Shown here in pieces: positions 25,750 to 51,229 of a DNA stretch of 64,000 nt. The position numbers and the translations under genes are program-made. This DNA is from Pempheris klunzingeri (taxonomy: Eukaryota > Chordata > Actinopteri > Acropomatiformes > Pempheridae). Position 1 is the stretch's first letter; each line of letters opens with the position of its first letter. The notes under the pieces were generated by a model. That model ran no database searches, was not told where the DNA came from, and was given only the letters and a program-made list of their open reading frames with translations. The DNA is taken from assembly GCF_042242105.1 (NCBI RefSeq), contig NC_092014.1:8803374-8867373 (forward strand), given 5' to 3'.

Positions 25750-27655
25750 GGATATTTGATGCCCTTACGTAAATAGTAGGTGAAAGCATTTATCTAAATA
25801 TAAAAAAGCCTCAGCCATGTACATTAGGTATGGACTTTAGGTACAATGGTCGGCTCAATTTAAAGTTGAGGGCATTCAAAGTGATTATCTATGGTCCTTC
25901 ACTTCATATGTTCCTTTCAAGAGGTGAGTCTTGAATCTAATACATGCTGTAGGAATACTGGCAAAAGAAATTAACCATTTCTTGCTGGAAGCACCAGAAA
26001 CAACCACAATAGGACCGCAGGATTAAGCCCCATCCTCACACTGAGAGCCTAGACATGTAGTTAATCATTAAAGCTGGCATGCATCAAGTTTTCCAATGAA
26101 TATGGATGGAGAACTATAGTGACAGGATTGTAAAGCGGTGAAACTGCAGATGTAGATGGTTTCCATACTCTGCTACTGAGAAATGTTCAACAAATTGTCA
26201 GGTGGCACTTGTCCTGGTTGACAATGATAATAAAGTCTGTTAAAACGGCACATCGCTAGGCTTTTCACTCCAAGTTTATGCAGTCACACATTAAAATCAA
26301 CAGCATTAGCCCATCAGTTTCAGTTCACACTTCACGCCTCTTGCAGTGCTCGATTCAGATAAACAGCAGGCTTTCACAAAACCTCCCTCAACAACTCCAC
26401 CATCTTCATACATCATTTCAATCACCTCACATTGCTAAAGAGAGCAAAACTGTGCAGGAAATTCTAGATTTCGTATGTGAAGAAACTTCAGCAACACACT
26501 GTTCTGCAAGGGAACAAAAAGAGATATTCACTCAACTGTTATTGTTGAGAATCCCTGAAAGACATCGTCGGAAACTGGCCTGTACTTGACTCCCATTCAG
26601 TTATTCATTCAGTTCAGCTCAATTCACTTTGAGTATTATTTGTCTCGGAAAGGCAATTTGTTTGCCTCAAAGTGCAGATGAAGCAACCAGAACAATACAC
26701 AATTGGAGACAATAGGCGAGAACATTCAATGCAAAACAAAATGCAGACAAAAACAAGCTGTAAGAGACCCACATAGATCACAGCAGCAACAGAGGCCTGG
26801 AGGCTAGGATTCAACTCAAAGACTAGTTCAGTATACGAATTGTATAAATATACACTGCAGACAAGTGAAGGGAATTTCCTACAGCTCACCACCTTACCAT
26901 TTGAAAGACTGTATTATTAAATGGATACAGAGTAGTACAGAGTGTGTTTGGTGTCTTGAGACTGACCTCAATCACTCACTGCAAGCAAACACCAAGCTCA
27001 GCACAGAGAAGATTGGGGAATGACAATGATAAACACATCCACAGGGGAATCAGAGCCTTCAGGTGGATACTGGGGTGGAGGTGGGGTTTATAAAATGCTG
27101 GAAGAGCAGCAGCGGTGGTGCTGAAGTGGTGTTTGCAGCAGTATGTGTAGGCCGCGCTCCAGCTGCTGCACAGCCACTATCCCACGACACAAATCAGAGC
27201 AGCAGAATAATAAACTACCTTGTAAACGGAGAGTTTATACATCTAAACCCAGAATAATAACATCTATGCATATTAAAAGTATGGAATGCAGCAGGGTAAA
27301 ACACTTGGTGCTATGCTCATGGGCAAGAAATTGGGGAGTGAGGTGGGGGATGTGAGTTGTCCCCCACAATATATCAGTGTACACATAGATACATAATTTT
27401 CAATAATATTCTTTGAAAAGCTTGTGCCAATTATAGGTGCAAAGTCATGCACCACCCCATATGCCTCACAGTGGTTTGGTCCACTGCTTACCATCCCCAC
27501 ACCTTGGCCCTGAAGTGTCTGCGAAGAGAAAAAGCTCTGAAAGTGGGCCACTGACGGTTGGCCTCCAGTGAGTAGCTACTTTGGAGAGGTTGACTTAAAC
27601 CAAAGGATGTGTCAGACGCTTTGTGTCGCGTGAGGCTGAGAGGAGCTTTAGGACT
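25750..27655. other. Intergenic DNA, nothing recognised
   Basis: A plus-strand open frame of 103 codons at 26278-26589 has no recognisable domain and lies in AT-rich sequence. I see no supported gene here. Confidence 0.55.
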
Positions 27656-27660
27656 TTTAA

Positions 27661-27860
27661 GGGTGCCTGTGGCTCAGGAGGTAGACCAAGTCGTCTACTC
27701 ATCACAGGATTGGTGGTTTGATCCCCATCCCAAGTGTCACTGAACCACTACTTGCTCCTGATGGTCATGCCGGCACATTGGTGTGCGAGTGAAAGGATGG
27801 ATGAGCAGCAAAAACCTTGCAAAGCTCTTTTTTTCCCCGAGTATATTACAATAATAATAG
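27661..27860 (+). mobile_element. tRNA-derived SINE copy
   Basis: An A-box-like TGGCTCAGGAGGTAGA at about 27669 and a B-box-like GGTGGTTTGATCC at about 27711 are spaced as in a tRNA promoter. They are followed by the fish SINE body words CACTGAACCACTACTTGCTC, GATGGTCATGCCGGCACA and GTGTGCGAGTGAA. The head cannot fold as a functional tRNA and the body is degenerate, so this is a SINE, not a tRNA gene. A second copy lies at 33178-33325. Confidence 0.75.
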
Positions 27861-29160
27861 TCATAGCGTCCTTGAGTATCCCCTTCAGGAACTGCTTTTA
27901 AGTGTATTGTCTCAACCAACAGTGAAATGAGATATCCAGCCTTGGCTGTGCTGTTAATATCAAACTATGATATGAAGAAGAAGAATAAAGCAAGCTGTTG
28001 CATACCTAATGTCTTAGAGTTCAAATTGTCCTCTATTGTTTAACTAAAATAGAATGCAGAGAAAATGTAAATTCAACCACCTACCTACCTCCACTACCTG
28101 CTCGTTTAAGTATTCTATTTAATTTATCAAGATCTGTGAATCACGTGCTATATAAATAAAGTTTTATTCATATTTTTATCATCATTATTAGTATTATTAT
28201 ACAGGCAACAACAACCATGTTAAATTTCCCTTACAGCCATTATTACATGGAAATTTTATGTGAATGGTCTGTGTGCAATACTGCATTCATACTGACATTT
28301 CTGAAGCCATCATAAAATGAAATTATACTTTGCACAGTTATTAGAAAATACTACAACATCCTCTACTTGAGACCCAATTTGCAGTGCGCCAATTGGCAAC
28401 TCCACAAAACAAGCCCAACAACCTGGGGGAAAGCATGCTCCAAAACCAATTCATCCCATCAACATCTAAAATTGAAACACACTGTATTTTACCACCATGC
28501 AAACAAACAATATTAAAGCATTATAATCCATGTGCAAAACAAAAAGGGAAGCCTTGGCTGTGCTGTTAATATTCACAACTAACACCAATGCAAACACTGC
28601 ACATAATAGACGGCAGCAGCGTGAGAGCAGAAATTAGTAGCCGGCATGAGCCAAAAAAACATCAGATGTGTGAATTAGCAATAAAAACAGCCAGAAGCAA
28701 CAGGCTTAGAAATGACAGGGTACACAACATAACAGAGCTAACGCATGAGACAGGCTGGGAGCAAAGGCAGCAAATTCTTACCTTGGACAGGTGAGATGAA
28801 GCACTGTTGAAGACATGTCAGCAGGAGGAGCTGCCAACAGGTGTAACAGGAAGAGGACGCTTTAGCTATGGGAGGCTAGCTTGTGCTAATTGTTGCTAAC
28901 CGGCAAAGCTAGCAGGACCAGCTAGCTAATATGGTCCTGTGAGCAAATATTCTTCTATTTAACCAAGAAAAAAATAACTGCGTGAGTGGAGTTTATGGCA
29001 GCTGTGCTAGTTTATGAAAGAAATAAAGTAACTGTAGCCGTGTTTGAGTTGTTTGTGATAAACAAAGCAGCAGGTGGCTGTAGCGGACATACAGCATCTA
29101 AATTAACTGCTTTTCAATCAAGGGTGCGCTCGATATATGTTACAGAGTGAAATATGTCAC
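27861..29160. other. Intergenic DNA with a SINE-like tail
   Basis: GTGCTATATAAATAAAGTTT at about 28147-28166, followed by a TTATTATTA-like run to about 28200, is a typical tail of tRNA-derived fish SINEs, though its body is not visible. An exact 22-bp direct repeat occurs at 27939-27960 and 28551-28572. GCTAGC-rich sequence lies at about 28870-28930. No gene is seen. Confidence 0.5.
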
Positions 29161-29162
29161 GT

Positions 29163-29446
29163 GCAGTGGTGGAGGAAGTAATCAGATGGCAGGTAGAAAA
29201 TGTTTTCAAATTGGTCAGAGTTGCTTCAGCCATTTCAAGTGCCTGTCAGTCCCTGACAGACTCAGATTGTTAATCAAAGTGTCTGGCAACATTACGGAAA
29301 GGATCCCTACAGGGATAGACCTGAGAGATCCTTTTTGTTTAACAAGAAGCAGCCGTTATGGCGCTCTCTTCAAAGCCACCAGACTCCATTGACAAAAACA
29401 GTATTTTTACTTCGCAGACCATGGGAGGTCGCTGGTCCACCACTGC
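29163..29446. mobile_element. Small element with 11-bp terminal inverted repeats
   Basis: GCAGTGGTGGA at 29163-29173 is repeated in perfect inversion (TCCACCACTGC) at 29436-29446, enclosing 284 bp without coding capacity. The left end continues into GGAAGTAATCAGAT, the usual start of the AAGTAC-rich teleost repeat seen at 25021, so this may be a shortened relative. Its right part overlaps one arm of the inverted duplication described next. Confidence 0.5.
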
Positions 29447-29646
29447 CTCGACTGGTTAGTTAGTTTGTGTTATTGTGTGGCTCCAACACAATATTTGTGT
29501 CATATGTAGACTGTATAAAGGTATCACTTTACCTTCACACTAAGGTAACACAAGCAGCCAGTTGTGGCAGTGGTAAAGCAAAACCCATGTTCTGCAAAGT
29601 AAAATTACTGTTTTTGTCAATGGAATCTGGTGGCTTTGCAGAGAGC
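29363..29646. repeat. Inverted duplication, arms of about 58 bp
   Basis: The sequence at 29363-29420 (containing AAAGCCACCAGACTCCATTG) recurs inverted at 29589-29646 (CAATGGAATCTGGTGGCTTT) with only a few mismatches and one gap. The arms are about 170 bp apart. This is probably a foldback repeat or two opposed copies of a dispersed element. Confidence 0.8.
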
Positions 29647-30079
29647 ACTACCTAATCCAAGGGAGGAATTTCTCAACCATAAAACCATTCAGTTTAATAG
29701 AAAAAAATAAAAAATCACCTAATTTGTTGAATTTGTAGAAATTGTTTGTTACATTCCAACACAACATTTGCGTGGTGCAGCAAAGTGGAGCTGATACCCT
29801 GAACAACATGTAAACTATGCAAAAATAGGGATTTTCTAAACCATAACTAATTTCTCATGAATAGCCCTTTTTTGTGTTGCTGCTTAAACCTTTTATTCTC
29901 TTCGATTTACTTCATGTTATTAAAGTCATTTTGGTTTATTTGTATATTACATGTTCTTGTCTGTATGCTCAGTGTGGTCAAGTTGAACACTGTCACTGCT
30001 ATTGTGTCTGGAAAATGTGGCTGATTCAATAAAGCAATCAAAAGGGGAAAATTACTTTTCCACAGCAGATAAGGAAAAG

Positions 30080-30155
30080 CACAGGTGAGTCCAATAACAT
30101 TAACAATGACCTGTGCCTGTACCAGCTTTAACTAATGTTATTGACGACACCTGTG
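30080..30155. repeat. Imperfect inverted repeat, 23-nt arms
   Basis: Arms at 30080-30102 and 30133-30155 share CACAGGTG and AATAACATTA in inverted order with four mismatches around a 30-nt loop. The loop itself contains the related string ACCTGTGCCTGTACC. This fits the remains of a small palindromic element. Confidence 0.7.
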
Positions 30156-30808
30156 CTGTACCTGGTAGTGCATATCAAAAAGTGTGCCACGAAAAAAGGC
30201 CTGTTACAATACCAGAAACACAAGGACATTATAAGCAAGAGATTTGTCATGGGTGATATGAAAGAATGGGTGTTAAAATTGTGAAAAACAAGGTCAGGTA
30301 GACCAAAAAAGATAACATATTGCATTTTCTCATTTCTCACTGGCCAGGAAACAAAAACAAAACATCATTTTTATTCCTCATGTGAGTGACAATAAAGTCA
30401 AATTTTCGTCAGCCTTTTCTACACCAGAACTTAAACAGAATGCTATTTACTCAAACATAAAATGTAGAGAAAGGATGAACAATATTTTTCAGCATTATAC
30501 CTATTATTATAGATAGACAAAATAGCCTGTAACCAAGTCCGCCTTTGTGAGCAACAAAGACTGAAATGATTGCAAACCGCAGAGACGCTCATGTAAATGT
30601 TTATTTGCTGGCCAGGAACATTGGTGTGTTGGCTCAGCTGTAACGTTTATGAAAAGGAATAAAACTGCCAAGTAGTTGATGTTCTGAATGGATCGGCTTG
30701 GGGTATTCAAGATGTGATTGTCTCTGGCAGCACCACACAAAAGGGAAGAAATCATGTCTAGCCATTAGCAATGGTCCCAAAATAAGAGGAGTCTCTGTGT
30801 TTCTCACT

Positions 30809-30846
30809 GTGTGTGTGTGTGTTTGTGTGTGCGTGTGTGTGTGTGT
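30809..30846. repeat. Imperfect (GT)n microsatellite
   Basis: GT repeats interrupted by single T and C changes. Confidence 0.85.
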
Positions 30847-33177
30847 ACAGAGTATGTGTGGGATGTGATGTGATGTGAACCCCTGCTGCTGCGTAACCCC
30901 ACTGTGTGAGATCTGACAGCTCCCACTGCTGTCTCTATGACAGGATAAAGGAGCATCTATATGTGTGTGTGACTCAGATAGTGAAAAGGATGAGGAAGTG
31001 GTCGGAAAGAAAGAGAGAAACCATAGCTTATCTAGACAAAAAAAATAGATAAATAAATAAATTCACTCGAGCAAATGTCTCTTTGAAAGCTTATCTGTGT
31101 GAGCATGAAAAACTAGATGTCCCACATCCTTTTAAAAGCCACAAAAAGCAACCACAGGCCTGATAGTATCTGCTGGGTTGACCATTATAAAGTACATGAA
31201 AATCTAACATTTAAACTCATCAAAAGTCTTTGCTGTAAATAAACCCTCAGTGCCGTTTTCAAGCAAAGAACAGCACCATGGGGATCTTCTAACTCCTTTC
31301 TCAAAACATGAAAACATGAAGACATTACAACATTTTTAAGAACTGCAAAGTCTGAAAGAGTTGATAAGTAACACAATGAGACTTAAGCCTGCACTTCTAG
31401 ATAACAAATCTACATTTATTCCCCAGTTTTACATAAACTAGATGCTACATGCTGATAAATGCACCCTTGAAAAGCTATTATGGGTGCACTTTGCAGTTGG
31501 AGGTCCATTTTGTGGTTTGGTTTGGAGTAGTGGAAGCATAAACTCTCCGCCTGCAAACATACAATTCACCATGACACTTGTTAGGTGGTTCACAGAACTT
31601 TGTAGTGAATTTGTAGTGTTTCCAAGCCATTTGCCCTCCACAGCTAAAAAAAAAGAATTAAACAAAACAGAAAAATGACATCAATCAAATATCAGGTAGA
31701 GGATACATGAATTACACTTAACATCAGTGAACGGAATAAACCATTAGTTGGATCCCCATCATATCAGCTCATGGACACATGAAGGCGGATTGTGTGAATG
31801 GAAAATCCTTCCACAGCTTTAATGGGCAGATAAAATAAGATCACTCATCTGTGTTAAGTGAAGCACGATAATGACAGTGAGTGTTTTAAAGAGGGGTTTG
31901 AAAAATTATTGATCATATACAACACTTCTCATCTACCCTTCTACTTATCAGTGAAACATATTCCTCTGGGTCTGTACATGCTGCATGCAACCATCCAATC
32001 AATACTAACATTGATTCTATGTTTACCCCGTCTCGTTCAGGTGAGAGCCGGGCTCAGGGACAGATATAGAGTCTTATTTTACATCTGACTTCTTATATGA
32101 GCAGCAGTTTGATGCTAAACTATAATGTAGTAATGCGCTACAGCCTGAAAAATGCATGAATTCTCAAAGTGCTCTGAAGAGTTCTTACCAAACCTCTTCA
32201 GGATCATTTTTGGCAGCGACTACGTTCCCTCAGAGAAGCTGCACGACAGAAAACTGCAGGAGGAAGAGTGATGCAGGCTGAAAGTGGTACCATTTTATTA
32301 CTCTCCTGAGAGGGCTGTAATTGCAGCTTGCCTCTGAGTGGCACACATCTCGACAGTGAATATTTAGATAGAACTTACAAAGTGTCACTGTCTCCCATTT
32401 CGGATACTGTTCTGCAGTGATGTTCACTGTGTATTACGGCGTTCAAACTGTAAGCGAGGTACGGCTTGTGTTTTTGATGAACTACTGCTAAAAATGATTT
32501 CACTTTCTGCTGTGGAGCACGGCAGGATTTGTGGGGAATAATGCATGTGAGGATATCTGGTCATGAAAAACACATTTGAGGGGCTCATGGGGTTACTATA
32601 CCTCACTTGGTTATTAAAGAAAGAAATTGCCCTTGTTTTTCCTATAATTTTCACTCCAAAGATCTTAAAATGACATATTTACACATTACAGTGTCAGAAG
32701 AGGACAAGAGTGCATATCCAGGTTTTTAGCCGCATCCCCAGATGCGGACGATTGCTCAGTCTTAATGTGGCATGCCGTGTCATAGCTGCATTAGTAAAAA
32801 TCTGTTTACTTTGAAGCAAGGCTCGACTCGCTCACAGAGCAGCATTTTAGTGATGCATGACTGTTCTCCTTTGCAGCCTGTGGATGAGTCATGCTTCTGA
32901 GTGAATACCGGCATCTACAGCCGAGGGCGATGTTTCAGTCTCAGAACGCATCAAATGAAAAATCTGACTCAAGTTTGCATTAGTGTGTTATACTAAGTGT
33001 CTGTCAGTTTCACACACACACACACACACACAGATGTGCTTTACATTTGAAATCTTTGCTGAAATATTCATTAAACTTTCATTCCAGGAAGAAAGTGTTT
33101 GTGGAGTCTATTCAAAATTATATACACATACCCCCGCCCCAACCTTGATAGTGTTATAAGTCATTATATCACTTCTC

Positions 33178-33325
33178 TGTGGGCGCAGGAGGTAGAACAG
33201 ATCACTCAATCCTCAGAGAAACACAATGGACCCCAAAACTGCTCCTGATGGTGAGAGCTGTTGAGCGAGCGGCTAAACTGAAAACCCTGTGAATAAAAGT
33301 GCTTTATAAATGCAGTCAATCACTC
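33178..33325 (+). mobile_element. Decayed tRNA-derived SINE, second copy
   Basis: It begins GGGCGCAGGAGGTAGAACAG, a worn A-box region, and continues through GGACCCCAAAACTGCTCCTG. It ends in AAAGTGCTTTATAAATGCAG, the usual fish SINE tail. The order of words matches the copy at 27661, but the B box is lost. Confidence 0.65.
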
Positions 33326-33479
33326 TGCAACGTTACATGGTGAGATTATCTACTATTAAAGTTAACATTGGCCATTTTCAGACAACCTGGAAATCTTGAA
33401 TCTTGTCAAGGGAAGTTGGACAAGTTCGATTAAGATCAAACTATTAATGACAGTAGACTAGGTATCAGAAATATCTCAG

Positions 33480-33630
33480 TACAAACCACAGACTCCAAAA
33501 TGACCATAAAATTGAATCATCTTTTAAAAGATTTGAACAGTATAACTTTCATTAAATTGGGATTTAATGAAAGTTATACTGAAATCTGTACTATTAAACA
33601 ATTTGTCTCAGCTAGGTGCATCTAATAAAC
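33480..33630 (-). mobile_element. Second copy of the CCTAATAAACTGGC repeat family
   Basis: It carries ACTCCAAAATGACCATAAAA at 33491 and ends with GGTGCATCTAATAAACTGGC at about 33616-33635, paralleling 8538-8673. Between them sits a perfect hairpin (33538-33581) that the first copy lacks. Confidence 0.55.
33538..33581. repeat. Perfect 20-bp hairpin with 4-nt loop
   Basis: Arms 33538-33557 and 33562-33581 are exact inverted repeats (CAGTATAACTTTCATTAAAT and its complement) around the loop TGGG. Pairing stops at both outer ends. The minus-strand form contains ATTAAA, so it might serve as a weak poly(A) signal for dctpp1, but this is speculative. Confidence 0.9.
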
Positions 33631-34296
33631 TGGCAATTGTTTTAACTCTTGAACACGCGTGTAGCCAGCAAACAGGCAGCCATCTTTAAACTGACAAATG
33701 AGTGAAAAATACACAGGGCAGAATTAAAGACACTTTTACTTTGGGGGGGGAACACTGTGACAGTTGTAATGAGAACAAAACAAAGAGGAGTAGATCCGAC
33801 CTTGATGGAAACGAGGATAAACAAAAAATATAATAACGAAAAATCAATTCAAACTCATCTGTCAGGCATAGTCAGGGCAGCTATCCTCCACCTTAACTTA
33901 ACGGTCACACGTTTTAACAGGAACCAAGGTAAAACTTCTAAAATGTTCACTGAGAAATATATTCTTTTCTGCAGAGAGTGTGCGTTGCCTCACACTGACT
34001 CAGTCTCAGTGATCAAACTAAAAACAGGATTAAAAAAAACAAACAGTTTTCCTCAAGTGCCATGCATACTAAATGTGACTTTACATGTACAGGCAACCAG
34101 GCTGATAAATGTGTACCACCACAGAAGATACACAAGAGTAAAGAGCATTCACACAGTTATGCAACAAGTCAGAAAAAGGCCATTTGGACAAGGCAGTAAA
34201 ATGTTCACTAGTCGTTCTTAAACTGCAGCATGATGTCAGAGAGGTGAACAGCAGCTCCAGCTTCCCCTCTGCCTCTCTGCCTCTCCACACCCACAC

Positions 34297-34851
34297 TCAG
34301 TCCTTGTATTCAGTGTACTTTTTAGCCGATCCGTGCACCTTGCTGGCGGGGTATTTGAGTCGGTTTAGGGCCATTTTTCGAAGCACCGCTTGGGGAAGGT
34401 CGATGTGACACTTCTCGGCGAGCTCCACCAGGTAGATCAACACGTCGCTGAGTTCGTGGGCCAGCTGCTCTCGCTCCGACTCGGTCCAGTCCGGCAGGCC
34501 CTCGGCGACCTCCCCCCGCCACTGGAAGAGCTCGGCCACCTCGCCCACCTCTCCGACCATAGCCAGCAGCAGGTTGCGGGGCTGGTGGAACTGGTTCCAG
34601 TCCCGCTCGTCCGTGAACTCCGCCTGCATCCGTCTGATGTCCTCTACGGTGGGCTCGGGGCTGAAGGTGAAGCCTCCCGCCCTCCCGGGTCCTCCGTCCA
34701 GCAGCCCCGAGTGAGACGGCCCCTCCGTCGCAGCTCCGTTTACCATATGCGAGTTCGACTTGTTAGCAAAGACATCTTTGCTGCCATTTAAAACCACCGA
34801 CGGCTCGTCACTGTTTAACCCGCATGTCTCTTTTCCACTTGTAGCCATCAT
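34297..34851 (-). CDS. dctpp1: dCTP pyrophosphatase 1
   Basis: The 184-residue protein hydrolyses dCTP and modified dCTPs to the monophosphate plus pyrophosphate. It is an all-alpha MazG-like NTP pyrophosphatase acting as a tetramer in cytosol and nucleus. Residues 61-184 align throughout with vertebrate DCTPP1. FTFSPEPT starts the domain, DWNQFHQPRNLLLA (84-97) gives the base-binding Trp, EVGE (101-104) and HELSD (132-136) provide the Mg-binding E101, E104, E133 and D136, and KKYTEYKD ends it. The first 60 residues are low-complexity and longer than the leader of human DCTPP1 (170 aa in total). Two in-frame ATGs open the frame (34851, 34848); the first is used here. The whole domain is in one exon, unlike the multi-exon human gene, so retroposition or intron loss is likely. 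All catalytic residues are intact, so I call it functional. Its start codon is 249 bp from that of gatb, on the opposite strand. No clear AATAAA follows the stop. Confidence 0.93.
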   Translation of the reverse strand: MMATSGKETCGLNSDEPSVVLNGSKDVFANKSNSHMVNGAATEGPSHSGLLDGGPGRAGGFTFSPEPTVEDIRRMQAEFTDERDWNQFHQPRNLLLAMVGEVGEVAELFQWRGEVAEGLPDWTESEREQLAHELSDVLIYLVELAEKCHIDLPQAVLRKMALNRLKYPASKVHGSAKKYTEYKD

Positions 34852-34999
34852 CGTGTGTTAATTTTATCAGCTGTGTCGCACAAAAACTAACCTTTCAGGT
34901 CTGTAAACAACCTCCTCGGCGACTAACATGTGAAGAAGTCCCGCCAGTTGTCAAAACGGAAATGATGCCTCTTATGCCGGAAAAGGAAGCTTACCGAGA

Positions 35000-35013
35000 C
35001 TGGGATTTGTAGT
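35000..35013 (-). promoter_or_regulatory. ZNF143-type motif (inverted)
   Basis: CTGGGATTTGTAGT, the reverse complement of ACTACAAATCCCAG, fully matches ACTAYRNNNCCCR. Confidence 0.7.
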
Positions 35014-35066
35014 TTTATCCAGAAAACCAACTGCGTAGACGTAAACGTTAAATGCCACTTTAAAGA

Positions 35067-35079
35067 ACTACATCTCCCG
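35067..35079 (+). promoter_or_regulatory. ZNF143-type motif (forward)
   Basis: ACTACATCTCCCG matches ACTAYRNNNCCCR. It lies 22 bp before the gatb ATG and points toward it, opposed to the site at 35000. Confidence 0.65.
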
Positions 35080-35100
35080 TGTTTGTTGGAGTTTTACAAC

Positions 35101-50976
<15,876 letters not shown>

Positions 50977-51201
50977 AGGTCAGACCCAGCCATATCATCG
51001 TATCAGCGCGGCATGTGTGACCTTCGGGAAAGACAACAATACGACAGCGATGTTGTAGATCTGTCTGAAAATGCAGCTGTGCAGAGTAATCATGTCCATG
51101 TTGCACTGTTGAAGGTCAGGCTGAAAGTGAGTTTTGTAAATAATGTTTTCACTGGACAGCAGCCATTATCTCCTGTATGAATGTATTTATGTTTAAAAAT
51201 T

Positions 51202-51207
51202 AATAAA
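51202..51207 (+). terminator. gatb: gatb poly(A) signal
   Basis: The first AATAAA after the gatb stop codon lies 226 bp downstream. It would give a short 3'UTR ending near 51220-51230. Confidence 0.7.
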
Positions 51208-51229
51208 GTTTCTCAAATTATCCAACTGT

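Larger units (their letters stand above)
29650..33175. other. Intergenic DNA, mostly featureless
   Basis: No gene seen. It includes an imperfect inverted repeat at 30080-30155, a GT-rich microsatellite at about 30809-30846, a CA run at 33011-33032, and a unique-looking stretch at 32690-32960 listed as a possible conserved element. Confidence 0.6.
34852..35100. promoter_or_regulatory. Bidirectional dctpp1/gatb promoter
   Basis: This 249-bp gap between divergent start codons must hold both 5' regions. No TATA box is placed convincingly. Seen directly: two matches to the ACTACA-NNN-CCC-R motif bound by ZNF143/THAP11, one inverted at 35000-35013 and one forward at 35067-35079; ETS-type CCGGAA at 34977-34982 and ACGGAA at 34957-34962; and a YY1-like AACATGGCCGCC over the gatb start codon. 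TATA-less, ETS/ZNF143/YY1-driven promoters are typical of housekeeping and mitochondrial-translation genes. The neighbouring dctpp1 coding sequence is CpG-rich. Confidence 0.75.

Noticed and set aside
27664..27730. tRNA gene
   Set aside because: A- and B-box words are present but cloverleaf stems do not form, and SINE body sequence follows directly.
1..34200. fbxw7 exons, expected on this side by synteny
   Set aside because: I found no F-box or WD40 coding sequence on either strand; the gene probably lies outside the window.
33757..34221. Plus-strand open frame of 154 codons next to dctpp1
   Set aside because: It lies antisense to the likely dctpp1 3'UTR, has no domain, and its composition is that of AT-rich chance sequence.
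34390..34791. Plus-strand open frame of 133 codons
   Set aside because: It is the complement of the GC-rich dctpp1 coding region, with no family match.
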